Shown: piece by piece, positions 53,108 through 63,755 of the stretch
Numbering within the stretch: the first letter of the stretch is position 1
Layout of the letters: every line of letters starts with the position of its first letter
Assembly: GCF_963576615.1 (NCBI RefSeq)
Contig: NC_088714.1
Span: 1,798,001-1,862,000 of the forward strand
Direction of reading: 5' to 3'
DNA length: 64,000 nucleotides
Source of the DNA: Watersipora subatra
Lineage: Eukaryota; Bryozoa; Gymnolaemata; Cheilostomatida; Watersiporidae
Notes under the pieces: model-generated
What the model saw: only the letters and a program-made list of their open reading frames with translations
Told to the model about the DNA's origin: nothing
Databases searched by the model: none
Made by a program: the position numbers and the translations under genes

Positions 53108-54026
53108 GTTAAAGGTTTACGTGCAACAAAATTCACATTACAGGTATTTGGTATCAAAAGGTTCACCATGTCTTACTCTGCTGTGTTGTAGGTGCGAAAT
53201 ATGTGGAAATGTGATTACAAGCTCTTAAAAGCTAAAAAACGAACAGTTAATCGCAGCCATCACAAAAACGCCGTAGCTTGGAATCTTTTTATTTGGCTGG
53301 CGTACTCCAACAGTTTGGTTATTGTTTTGACACGTGATGTTATCACATGAAATTAAAGGCCAATAAAAGACTCGATATAAAACGTCTCGTATCACTAGTT
53401 TATGACCAATACTTCGGGTTCTACCGGAAAGTCCGTATCAAATATAAATGCTCGCTACTTCACAATATCGTTTCAGCCTGGTCTAATCATCTAGTTGTAA
53501 TCTGATCATGTGACCCATACTTTCTGCCAAATCGCGTGAACAGTTTCTGCAGCATTCTTTGACTAACGCAGGTGACCAACAGGCTCCTCATGTTCATTAG
53601 AGGATGATATGCACTCCTTCGAGCTAAGGTTAAAAAGTAAACGAATTTTTAAGGTAGGTTTTGAGATATCAGTGCTCAAAGTGACAGCATTACAATTATG
53701 ATGAAAAAGACGCGTAAGGACAATAGACATGGTTTTATTGAATGCGTGAAGTATATTTGTACAAATATTTCGACAAATGAGGTTCCATGAAAGTGTAAAC
53801 AGAAGCCATCTTGTTCAATTATGTCCCATTTGAGCCGTTTTGGAAATGGATTCCAATCTACGGCGTTTTCGTGATGGCTGCGATTAACTGTTCGTTTTTG
53901 AGTTTTTAAGAGCTTGTAATCACATTTCCACATATTTTGCACCTTCAACACAGCAGAGTAAGACATGGTGAATCTGTTGATATCAAATAACTGTAATGTG
54001 AATTTTTTTGCAAGTCAACTTTTAAA
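53108..54026. mobile_element. TIR element family A, copy 2 (long inverted ends)
   Basis: The left end TTAAAGGTTTACGTGCAACA and the inverted right end (caagtcaacttttaa) match the ends of the copy at 2741. The interior matches copy 1 as its reverse complement, so the two copies point in opposite directions. Inverted arms of about 170-200 bp include the word catgtcttactctgctgtgt. No transposase was recognised. Confidence 0.78.
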
Positions 54027-54935
54027 GCAAATTAAATCACCTTTATAACGATGGTGTGGCTTATATTGTTTGAAGATTTTATTTCTGTTGGCATTTTTTG
54101 GAGTGATGAGTACCTCTATTTATCTCTTAATATTAAATGGCGATGAAGCTAGGTGACCCGATCTTATCAAGTAAACTGTCATTAGTAATATATTTATACA
54201 TGGAAAGTAAATGGAAACGTTGTATGACCAAGTCAAGGCCTAAAGAGGTTCATCAGTATCTTCATGTCTAGTAATAATACAGGTTTTGTCAAAACATCAG
54301 ATACAAGCAATTGACGCAACAGTCTAGGCCCAGATGTATTGCTAAAGGATTGTCTCACGTATATATTTCTCTGAATTATACCTGATTCTCCTATAAGGAC
54401 TTTTCTAATAGTCTGTACTTTTCGGTTAGTCCAACATTTTTAAGCGGTTTTCTCAGACATAGTTTGTGTTCAGTCAAGTTGCAGGTTGATGATCTTAGTT
54501 CATGATAATTTTAAAAGTTCTTTAATTTACAATTCTACGCAGATTACACATGTATGTAAAGAAGTATTTTATCGCATGTTTATGTGGTATTTATACAGTA
54601 TAGTATTTGTCCAGTATTTATATAATATATCTGCAAAAGAATTGTAAGACTGCTAACAGTTGCGTCTGAAAGCGACTTTGTTTCTAACAGATATATATGT
54701 ACAGGTATATGGATGATCCTGACGCTAAGATGTGGAATTTTATCTTTTTCATGATTTTATTACATATATACACTATATTGTTATATATTATATTTCCGCT
54801 ACCTCTTACTTGCTTACACCACTGTTTTATATCATTGCTTTCTAATCTTCCGTTTGTTTTAGAGCTGGACTCTGAGTCTGGTTACGAGACTACAATTACT
54901 CATTAGCCCACTTCTTCAATTGTAAGTATAGATGA
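54027..54935. other. ABCC intron, nothing recognised
   Basis: AT-rich, no array, TIR or supported exon. Confidence 0.45.
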
Positions 54936-54939
54936 GTGG

Positions 54940-55490
54940 GTCGTGGTTCTACTGACAGACATGTGAATAGACCAGTAGGAGGTAGTTCTACTAGCTGCCA
55001 AATAAATACACCAATAGGTAGTGGTTTTACTATTGGGCACATAAATAGACCAATAGGAAGCGGTTTTATTGATATGCACATAAATTAACCTAAGGGAGGT
55101 GGTTCTACTAGCTGGCAATTGGAGGTGGTTTTATTGGCAGGCACATGAATGCGCCAATTAGGAGGTCATTCTACTAACAGCTACAAGAATCGACCAATAG
55201 GAGGTAGTTCTATTTACAGGCACGCGAATGGACCAATAGAAAGTGATTTTACTGGCATGCATATAAATTAACCACTAGGAGGTAGTTTTACTAGCTAGCC
55301 ATTGTATAGACCAATAGGATGTGGTTTTACTGACATGCACATAAATCGACCAATGCAAGGTGGCACTACTAGCTGGCACATGAATAGACCAATGTGAAGA
55401 AGTTTTACTATCTGACATATGAATAGACCAATAGCAAGTGGTTTTACTGGCATGCACATAAGTGGACCAATAAAAGATAATTCTTCTGAC
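54940..55490. repeat. Diverged minisatellite, about 39-bp unit, about 13 copies
   Basis: Units share accaataggaggtagttcta and actagctggcacatgaatag, with clear divergence and small length changes. Intronic. Confidence 0.88.
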
Positions 55491-55703
55491 AAACACAATA
55501 ATTTAAATTGAAAGCAGTCCAATATGCCAACAAATGACTATACTACCCATATGAAAAGCCTATGGGTGTCTAATTTCTCTGTCTAAAATTCTTCTGATTT
55601 TTAAAACTACGCAACAAACCTTAAAAAATTTACTAAGTTTAATGTATGATTCACTTTTGCATGACAATTACAACAGGGTATCCCACAGGCAACTATTAAT
55701 ATA

Positions 55704-56392
55704 CAGTGGAACCTCAGTTCTCGAACACAATCCGTTCCAGAAGGTTGTTCAAAAACCGAGTTGTTCGAGATCCGAAACAAGTTTTCCCATTAGAATTAAT
55801 GTATATAAAGTTAATTCGCTCCAAGTCGATTTAACAACTTCGGTAAAGTATTTTTTAAAATTTTACACTATAAACTGTACTGTTTACTGCACACTATAAA
55901 TAAAAGCAGGTAGATATAGATCGTGTTTAATTTTAATGAAAAAATTTCTATGATGACAAAAAAAACAAAAAGTAAACATTTCATATACTTTGCTTTTAAA
56001 ACATTGAAAACATTATGGATTAAGATACAATACCAAAAATTGCAGAAATTGATAATGAAACAGCAAAAAAATGCAACAGATCAGTCACATCAAAAATCGT
56101 GTGAAAAAGAAAATATAAACAGCAATGGCACGTTTACTTCACATCTTTGAAGAAGAATCCTCTTCCAAAACAATTTAGGGTAACTCGACTGGAGGAGTTG
56201 TGTCCCTAGAAAATCTCTTCAGTAGAAGCGACATCCTTCCAGTTGGCTCCTTTTTGTAAAGAATTTGACGCGAAACTTCTCAATTCGCATGTTCCGGTTT
56301 GGTCGAGAACCGAATTTATGTCGAGATCTGAGACGAACAATTCTCAAATTTTTTGTCGAAAACCAAGTTGTTCGAGAACCGAGGTTTCACTC
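55704..56392. mobile_element. Tc1/mariner-pogo-type TIR element, 0.69 kb, non-autonomous
   Basis: The left end CAGTGGAACCTCAGTTCTCG and the right end (ttctcg-type words, gaaccgaggtttcactc) are imperfect inverted repeats, with TA on both sides. Words such as gttcgagaac occur several times near both ends. There is no transposase. It is a different family from the element at 14687. Confidence 0.75.
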
Positions 56393-57119
56393 TATGACCG
56401 AAGATATTTTCGCTTGTATTTTAGGGCCACTTGTGTAAATTTGACCTGGTCATGAAAACCTTCAGATGTATAGGCGATCAAATCTCTTTCCTCTGGTTCG
56501 GCTCAGCTCATGAATCCAAATTGGTTTTGTACTTGGCTGATTTCTATTGTTGTAGCATTTGTCCTTTAACAAAAATATACCAATGCAAATAGCTGCACAA
56601 ACCTTATTACTATCACAAATTGTTGATGATCCATAACTGATAATAAATAATCCATAATAAATACGCTGACGATACTTCAATAATAATAATAATAATAGTA
56701 AGTCCAGCAACGTCGTCATGGCTTTCACACAACAGTCCAATTCTCATTGCTCTATTTGTCATTTAGGAGTGCCGTTGTGTGTTGCACCAGCAAATATCTA
56801 CAGGGCCATCAGCTAGCTATGCAGCAGTTATACCTGACATTACATACCAATGAAATTCATAGCTGATCATAGCGTAAATAATATCTGTGGCTACCTATGC
56901 TAGTACTACTGAATGAGAGATCGCACTTACAAATTGATTGACTATTGTGAATTGGCACCAGCCACATGAAGGTCATAGTGTTCTTCTCATTATGATCATT
57001 GGAATACCATCAGCATATTACCATTTCTGTACTATAATATGTTTCATATGGATCATTAATATTTTGTAATCTATATATTATATAAATCTCAAAGTTTGTT
57101 GGTCTGTCGTTTGTCTGTC

Positions 57120-57240
57120 CAGTTATAGCGATTAAAATCTAGCAATTAAAAATCCGTATAGAAGATTTAATCTCAGAACCTCCTGATTCAAAGGCGACAA
57201 GCTAAACCATTAAGCTATAGGAAATGCAATGGATTCATTG
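57120..57240 (-). other. Possible tRNA-derived SINE head
   Basis: Read on the minus strand, tagcttaatggtttagc resembles an RNA polymerase III A box and ggttctgagattaaatc a degraded B box, about 35 nt apart. No cloverleaf fits well, so this is not called as a tRNA gene. Confidence 0.35.
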
Positions 57241-57509
57241 GGCGATATGAGTCATTATCTGAGTTAAAATTTGCGTAGCGATTCTGCGTTACTCGCAACG
57301 TCTCTAAAGCTTGCTCTCACGGTCTCTTACTAGTAAGTTCAGCATTACGAATACTAGCTTACTCAAATTAGCCAATAGCAACTACATCACCTGCCACTGT
57401 TTATAAGCTGTTTTTAATACCCGGGCAACACCAAGCATTCGGTTAGTTTTTACTATAATAAGAGCCCGAGCTGTCTGACTGAAGCCGTGCTTGGAGTGTT
57501 AGGAAAAAT

Positions 57510-57602
57510 ATTTCTCACACAGGAATCGACACTGGTTATTTGGATTTGAAGATGAGAGCCCTACTACTTCACCGCTCTACCATTTTGATCTATCATGGAA
57601 TA
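57510..57602 (-). other. Possible second tRNA-like or SINE sequence
   Basis: The minus strand contains tggtagagcggtgaagtag (A-box-like) and gtgtcgattcctg (B-box-like) about 45 nt later. The anticodon stem is not convincing. A SINE relic is more likely than a working tRNA. Confidence 0.35.
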
Positions 57603-57729
57603 ATTGTACACATAATTATTACATGATAATCTCTCAGGGCGCACGGGACTGCCAGTGTACTAGTTCTAATAGTGTAATGTATGTTCAGCTATTTACATTG
57701 CTATAATGTTGTTCAGGGAAAAATATTAC

Positions 57730-58186
57730 CAGTATCTCCCATTTATCATGTACATTCATATACAAGTATAGGCTAACATTTATATATCCCATGTATCATG
57801 TACATTCATAAAGTACAAGTGTAGGCTAACATTTATATATCTCATGTATCATGTACATTCATAGAGTACAAGTATAGGCTAACATTTATATATCCCATGT
57901 ATCATGTACATTCATAAAGTACAAGTATAGGCTAACATTCATATATCCCATGTATCATGTACATTCATAAAGTACAAGTATAGGCTAACATTTATATCTC
58001 CCATGTATCATGTACATTCATAGATTACAAGTATAGGCTAACATTTATATATCCCATGTATCATGTACATTCATAGAGTACAAGTATAGGCTAACATTTA
58101 TATATCCCATGTATCATGTACATTCATAGAGTACAAGTATAGGCTAACATTTATATATCCCATGTATCATGTACATTCATAGAGAT
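57730..58186. repeat. Minisatellite, 53-bp unit, about 8 copies
   Basis: Units of cccatgtatcatgtacattc and acaagtataggctaacattt, 53 bp apart. The array ends about 65 bp before the acceptor of the next ABCC exon. Confidence 0.93.
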
Positions 58187-58251
58187 CAGACAGTATCACC
58201 AAATTTTGCATGGAATTTAGGCTAGTATAAAATTGTATCCTTTTTTTTTAG

Positions 58252-58441
58252 TTTGCTTATCACTCATGTGGAAAGTCAGCGAACAGACAACCCTGAACCT
58301 CTCTGGAAAGGAATCCTTTACTGTTTCTGTTTCTTCCTATTTTCGTCCTTCGGCACCCTCGTCTTTAATGCCATGTTCACCTTATATATGAAATGCAGAA
58401 CGAGAGTTAGAGCTACACTCATTGCAGCAGTTTATAAAAAG
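58252..58441 (+). CDS. ABCC exon: TMD1 helices 1-2 and coupling loop
   Basis: The exon encodes a loop (ESQRTDNPEPLWKG), a helix rich in Phe, and MKCRTRVRATLIAAVYKK. This matches the family motif G.R.R.AL..A.Y.K at the first intracellular loop. A long T-run precedes the acceptor; donor is AAG|GTTACT. It starts with one base of a codon whose first two bases must come from the missing exon. Confidence 0.93.
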
Positions 58442-58514
58442 GTTACTCTTAAATTATTGCTCTGAAATATTTGACATCGATCAAAATTTACTTCTGCTCC
58501 TCAATTCTGTGATA

Positions 58515-58790
58515 TTGTACTAGTCTGTACAAGGAATAATCTGTACTAGGAATAACCTGTACTAGGAATAACCTGTACTAGGAATAACCTGTGTTAAGAA
58601 TAACCTGTGTTAGGAATAACCTGTACCAGGAATAACTTGCTTTAGGAGTAACCTGTACCAAGAATAACCAGTACTAGGAATAACCTGTACTAGTAACAAC
58701 CTGTACTAAGAATAACCTGTACTGGTAATAACCTGTACCAGGAATAACCTGTACTAGAAATAATCTGTATTAGTAGTACGTATGTTCCTT
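58515..58790. repeat. Minisatellite, 16-bp unit, about 17 copies
   Basis: Units of aacctgtactaggaat with point variants, starting about 75 bp after the donor of the preceding exon. Confidence 0.92.
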
Positions 58791-59047
58791 TGATTTTGAG
58801 TTTTTACAACTTGTTTAGTTTTTTCAATGAAAAGCGGAGTTATTGCACCAGTTTTTGAATTTTGTTAAGTGCATGTTCATGCCAATAATTATCTGTGATG
58901 AAACTGTCCCACTCAATTGTACGGCAGCATGTAAATCAGCTGACAGCTCTGTGAGAGGATATTGGGTAGTTTGTAAAATTATTACTCAGCTGTCAAACAC
59001 CTCACTAAAAGAAACTTTCAACGCTCTGACAGTGTATTTGTACATAC

Positions 59048-59240
59048 AAAGCACTTTACTGCGATACATATCCTACTAATATAGTTGTACTGTGATACAT
59101 ATACTACTAATATAGTTGTACTGCGATACATATCCTACTAATATAGTTTTACTGTGATACATATACTACTAATATAGTTTTACTGTGATACATATCCTAC
59201 TAATATAGTTTTACTGTGATACATATACTATTAATATATT
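59048..59240. repeat. Minisatellite, 30-bp unit, 6-7 copies
   Basis: Units of tactgtgatacatatcctac and taatatagtt, 30 bp apart, ending about 45 bp before the next exon's acceptor. Confidence 0.92.
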
Positions 59241-59284
59241 TGTACCGTTGTGTATACATAGACTAGTTATCTAGTATTGTTCAG

Positions 59285-59382
59285 GCACTTAGACTGAGCG
59301 CAGATGCCCGACAGAAGTCGAGTACAGGAGAGATAGTCAACCTAATGTCTGTTGATGCGCAAAGGATTGCCCACTTTGTATA
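59285..59382 (+). CDS. ABCC exon: TMD1 STGEIVNLMSVDAQR motif
   Basis: The exon opens ALRLSADARQ and contains KSSTGEIVNLMSVDAQRI, one of the most conserved stretches in ABCC TMD1. Acceptor is GTTCAG and donor is TATA|GTGAGT, phase 2. Confidence 0.96.
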
Positions 59383-60296
59383 GTGAGTACATGTAAATAA
59401 TATGATTGTGGGTTTATGATAGAGAAAAGCTTACCTTGAAATGTCCATGTAGCAATATCATAGGTTTACTTGCACAGCTTCAGGTGTTTTACCTCGAGAT
59501 GCTCTAGTTGTGTATATTGCTGTCAGTTTTACTTGCTCTCCTGTATACTAGATCAAACTAATCCCATTGGAGGCTGGAGACTGGAGACTTTTTTGATTAG
59601 TTGACATAACAGCGTATTCATCTGGCAATTGAGCATGTTTAAGTTGAAATATTTTGACATTAAGTTTTCTCTTTGACTATGTGTTTTTCATCTTTTGAGG
59701 AGCCAAAACTCTGCTTTCGTACGAAATTCGTTCCGGTAAACAGGTTGTAAGTAGAAAATATCTTAAATAGAAATCGATTTTACCATATAAATGCCCTAAT
59801 CCATTCCAAGCCTCCGCCAAATTTGGATATAACATTTGTATAAACACATGTAATGGTTAAAACCTGTAACAAATACATGTTAGAATTATATTATTACATG
59901 ATAAATAGAAAAAGTACACATCGAAAAACAAAATCTAGAGAAATAATAAAAAATCTGGGAACGTTCTGCTTGTCTACGTTTGGCGTTGGCTGTCTAAATG
60001 AGGCTGAGAACAGCTCACGAGAAGTTGGAAGATGGCGATCACTAGAGGTGGGTGTTGTGTTGTTGCGTTGTTACCTTGGTTGTGTTTTGCTCAGAATAAA
60101 TGTTTTTAGAAATCTCAGTAGAAAGGTTTATTTGCATTGACACAAACTAAAAAACTAATTGTATGGAAAAGACTGAACCTGAATTGCTAGAAATGAAAGT
60201 TATAATACTCTGTATGCGATGTATAATAACTCCAAATTATAAAGGACCGAAGGCAAAACACTTGTCGTTTATTGACTCACTAGTAAAATAAAATAA

Positions 60297-60532
60297 GTGA
60301 GCCATGTTTTAAGTTGTACCCACTGGAAGCAAGCGGGTCAAGGCATGAAACTAACTGAGCCATGTTTTAAGTTGTACTCATTGGAAGCAAATGGGTCACG
60401 GCATGAAACTAACTGAGCCATGTTTCAAGTTGTACCCACTGGAAGCAAGCGAGTCGAGGCATGAAACTAACTGAGCCATGTTTTAAGTTGTACCGACTGG
60501 AAGCAAGCGGGTCAAGGCATGAAACTAACGCG
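60297..60532. repeat. Tandem repeat, 58-bp unit, 4 copies
   Basis: Units of gagccatgttttaagttgta and ccactggaagcaagcgggtc, exactly 58 bp apart. Confidence 0.92.
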
Positions 60533-60659
60533 CCAAAGTACGAATAGCTTTTTGTATCTAGAAATAACTTTCATGAGTGGAAGCAAAATTTCCACTAAAA
60601 GTCATTTTATAACTTGAAAATTTAAGTAGAGGTTTCAAGTAGTAAGTACATAGAGCATA

Positions 60660-60695
60660 CGGTGAAACCTCTACTCATAAGTAAAGGTTTCACTG
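60660..60695. mobile_element. 36-bp TIR-only element flanked by TA
   Basis: CGGTGAAACCTCTACT and its near-inverse AGTAAAGGTTTCACTG meet with only a few bases between them, and TA flanks both sides. The ends resemble those of the Tc1/mariner-type element at 55704 (CAGTGGAACCTC). It looks like two transposon ends with no interior. Confidence 0.55.
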
Positions 60696-60832
60696 TATCC
60701 AGTTTTCAACATTACATTTAATAGAGAAGTGTAGGAAAGTGTCTAGCGAACTCAACAACAGTTCTGCATAGGTTGTGTGCAGCATAATTTTTTAGAATGA
60801 CATTTATATTTTGTGTTCTCTATCTGTTTCAG

Positions 60833-61055
60833 TGAAGGTTGGGTGTTCATCGTTGTTCCCATTCAGATCTGTATTGTTATATATATGCTTCATCGGCTGA
60901 TGGGCAACAGCATTTTTGCTGGAGTTGCAATACTGCTTGTGGCAGCACCAGTTTCATTTGCTATCGGAATCCTTCAGAGGAAGATCAGGGTAAAAACTAT
61001 GAAAATCAAAGATGAACGAATAAAGTTGCTTAAAGAGGTGCTTTCATCTATCAAG
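60833..61055 (+). CDS. ABCC exon: TMD1 helices 3-4
   Basis: The 223-nt exon completes a Tyr codon and encodes EGWVFIVVPIQICIVIYML, then an FAGVAILLVAAPVS helix, then KIKDERIKLLKEVLSSIK. This matches the ABCC pattern W..P.QI......L, P.N and D.RIKL..E.L..IK. Acceptor is TTTCAG and donor is AAG|GTGTGT. A 17-bp array starts directly downstream of the donor. Confidence 0.96.
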
Positions 61056-61074
61056 GTGTGTGTATGCGGATCAT

Positions 61075-61348
61075 ACTCTATGTCAATATGTCAATGTGCC
61101 CTCTATGTCAATGTGCCCTCTATGTCAATGTGCCCTCTATGTCAATGTGCCCTCTATGTCAATGTGCCCTCTATGTCAATGTGCCCTCTATGTCAATGTG
61201 CCCTCTATGTCAATGTGCCCTCTATGTCAATGTGCCCTCTATGTCAATGTGCCCTCTATGTCAATGTGCCCTCTATGTCAATGTGCCCTCTATGTCAATG
61301 TGCCCTCTATATCAATGTGCCCTCTATATCAATGTGCCCTCTATGTCA
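61075..61348. repeat. Minisatellite, 17-bp unit, about 16 copies
   Basis: Units of tgccctctatgtcaatg, beginning about 20 bp after the donor of the preceding exon. Cys/Pro-rich open frames come only from the repeat. The real exon ends at the GTGTGT donor. Confidence 0.95.
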
Positions 61349-61584
61349 GTGTTCATGCCGCAATGATCTATTAGATTTTCGCAGCTTGTATGGCTTCCCT
61401 TTACATGTCGTTTTTGCCATCTCCTTTGAACCAGACTTCCAGTAAATTTTGCAGTGCTAACTTCAATTCTTTTCACTGTAACAAATAGTGGTCATTTTGA
61501 AATAAACTGGATGTGACGCCTGCTGTATTTTTTTGCGTCAACATCAAAACTTTTAGCACCTTTACTCACAAGCTATTTAGTTGT

Positions 61585-62031
61585 ATACCTGGTAGTTATT
61601 CCTTTAGTGACAGGTTATTAAACTCTATGCCTGGTAGTTATTCCTTTACTGACAGGTTATTAAACTCTATGCCTGGTAGTTATTCCTTTAGTGACAGGTT
61701 ATTAAACTGTATGCCTGGTAGTTATTCCTTTAGTGACAGGTTATTAAACTCTATGCCTGGTAGTTATTCCTTTAGTGACAGGTTATTAAACTCTATACCT
61801 GGTAGTTATTCCTTTACTGACAGATTATTAAACTGTATGCCTGGTAGTTATTCCTTTAGTGACAGGTTATTAAACTCTATACCTGGTAGTTATTCCTTTA
61901 GTGACAGATTATTAAACTATGTCTGGGAGTTATTCCTTCACTGACAGGTTATTAAACTCTATACCTGATAGTTATTCCTTTAGTGACAGGTTATTAAACT
62001 GTATGTCTGGTAATTATTCCTTTACTGACAG
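61585..62031. repeat. Splice-acceptor-bearing minisatellite, 42-bp unit, about 11 copies
   Basis: Each unit reads ttcctttagtgacag and then gttattaaactctatgcctgg. The first part is a pyrimidine-containing acceptor, and the second copies the first 21 nt of the real exon at 62032 with two synonymous changes, still encoding VIKLYAW. A TAG follows at once in each repeat unit. Only the last copy opens into the full exon. The 42-bp spacing is regular apart from one-base shifts near the 3' end. Confidence 0.95.
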
Positions 62032-62169
62032 GTTATTAAGCTGTATGCCTGGGAGCCATCATTCCAGAGGAAAGTTACTTTGTTGAGGAAAAGTGAAGTT
62101 TTGCGACAAAGAACTTTGAATATTATCAGGGCTATCCAGAATTCTCTTTATAATATTGTACCTGTTCTG
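62032..62169 (+). CDS. ABCC exon: TMD1 KLYAWE motif
   Basis: The 46-codon phase 0-0 exon begins VIKLYAWEPSFQRKV, the hallmark ABCC TMD1 motif IK.LKLYAWE, and continues with LRKSEVLRQRT and a further helix start. Acceptor is CTGACAG|GTTATT, which is the last copy of an acceptor repeated about ten times in the array upstream. Donor is CTG|GTACGT. Confidence 0.95.
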
Positions 62170-62484
62170 GTACGTATGAAGTAATAGGTGATTTTGGATG
62201 GTTCTGTCAATGTCATACACCAACATGAGTCAACTTGAGTCCTCGCTTGTACTTCTTCGTAAGATTTGTAAGGAACATCATAAAGTTGACTAGCAAACAA
62301 GAGGTGTACAGCCTAGCTACCCTTTACACTCTTGATAAGATATGCCAAAACTGAGTGTATACAAACCAAGCTTTACGCTTTTATATGGTTGCAACAAAAA
62401 CGAAAGTGTCAGTTGTGTAGAATCAACTTAACAATAAACATTTACAATTTCCAAGTTTTGTGCATTACATGCTTTTGCTACATG
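62170..62484. other. ABCC intron, nothing recognised
   Basis: About 300 bp between the KLYAWE exon and the 16-bp array, with no supported feature. Confidence 0.5.
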
Positions 62485-63755
62485 TAATAGTCATCACACG
62501 TAGTAGTTAGCACATGTAGTAGTTATCACACGTAATAGATATCACATGTAGTAGTTATCACACGTAGTAGTTATCACACGTAGTAGTTATCACACGTAGC
62601 AGTTATCACACGTAGTAGTTATCACACGTAGTAGTTATCACACGTAGTAGTTATCACAGGTAGTAGTTATCACACGTAGCAGTCATCACACGTAGTAGTT
62701 ATCACACGTAGTAGTTATCACACGTAGTAGTTATCACACGTAGTAGTTATCACACGTAGTAGTTATCACACGTAGCAGTCATCACACGTAGTAGTTATCA
62801 CACGTAGTAGTTATCACACGTAGTAGTTATCACACGTAGTAGTTATCACACGTAGTAGTTATCACACGTAGTAGTTATCACACGTAGTAGCCATCACATG
62901 TATGTAGTAGTTATCACATGTAGTAGTTATCACATATAGTAGTTGTCACACGTAGTAGTTATCACACGTAGTAGTTGTCACACGTAGTAGTTATCACACG
63001 TAGTAGTTATCACACGTAGTAGTTATCACACGTAGTAGTTATCACACGTAGTAGTTATCACACGTAGTAGTTGTCACACGTAGGAGTTATCACACGTAGT
63101 AGTTGTCACACGTAGTAGTTATCACACGTAGTAGTTGTCACACGTAGTAGTTATCACACGTAGTAGTTATCACACGTGGTAGTTATCATACGTAGTAGTT
63201 ATCACACGTAGTAGTTGTCACACGTAGTAGTTATCACACGTAGTAGTTATCACACGTAGTAGTTATCACACGTAGTAGTTATCACACGTAGTAGTTATCA
63301 CACGTAGTAGTTGTCACACGTAGTAGTTGTCACACGTAGTAGTTATCACACGTGGTAGTTATCACACGTAGTAGTTATCACACGTAGTAGTTATCACACG
63401 TAGTAGTTATCACACGTAGTAGTTATCACACGTAGTAGCCATCACATGTATGTAGTAGTTATCACATGTAGTAGTTATCACATATAGTAGTTGTCACATG
63501 TAGTAGTTATCACACGTAGTAGTTGTCACACGTAGTAGTTATCACACGTAGTAGTTATCACACGTAGTAGTTATCACACGTAGTAGTTATCACACGTAGT
63601 AGTTATCACACGTAGTAGTTGTCACACGTAGTAGTTGTCACACGTAGTAGTTATCACACGTGTTAGTTATCACACGTAGTAGTTATCACACGTAGTAGTT
63701 ATCACACGTATTAGTTATCACACGTAGTAGTTATCACACGTAGTAGTTATCACAT
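62485..63755. repeat. Minisatellite, 16-bp unit, about 79 copies
   Basis: Units of cacacgtagtagttat, with variants ttgt, cgtagcag and a longer tgtatgtagtag motif. The block around 62890-62960 (gtagccatcacatgtatgtag and following) recurs at about 63436-63500, roughly 545 bp later, so part of the array was duplicated as a block. Confidence 0.95.

Larger units (their letters stand above)
59383..60832. other. ABCC intron with repeat remnants
   Basis: It contains degraded TIR-like words near 59715-59790 (ttcgtacgaaattcgttccg), a 58-bp tandem array and a very small TIR-only element, both listed separately. No exon is expected or seen here. Confidence 0.5.
48889..62169 (+). other. Partial ABCC (MRP-like, long form) gene, 10 exons, TMD0 to TMD1
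   Basis: Exons at 48889, 49616, 50862, 51090, 51691, 52114, 58252, 59285, 60833 and 62032 encode the N-terminal part of a long ABCC exporter. They cover the five-helix TMD0, the L0 linker and about two thirds of TMD1. Nine of the ten exons join their neighbour in phase. Between 52273 and 58252 one short exon of 3n+2 nt is expected and not found. The start-codon exon lies upstream of 48889 and the rest of TMD1, both NBDs and TMD2 lie beyond the right edge. TMD0 places it with ABCC1/2/3/6-like proteins. It is divergent from, and opposite in direction to, the left ABCC gene. Confidence 0.9.

Noticed and set aside
57510-57602. Functional tRNA gene on the minus strand
   Set aside because: A- and B-box-like words are present, but a cloverleaf with a clear anticodon arm could not be drawn. 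It is kept only as a possible SINE relic.
61056-61445. Extension of the TMD1 exon into a Cys/Pro-rich repeat protein
   Set aside because: The exon ends at a good GTGTGT donor after SSIK, and the next exon (KLYAWE) joins in phase. The extension is a 17-bp minisatellite.
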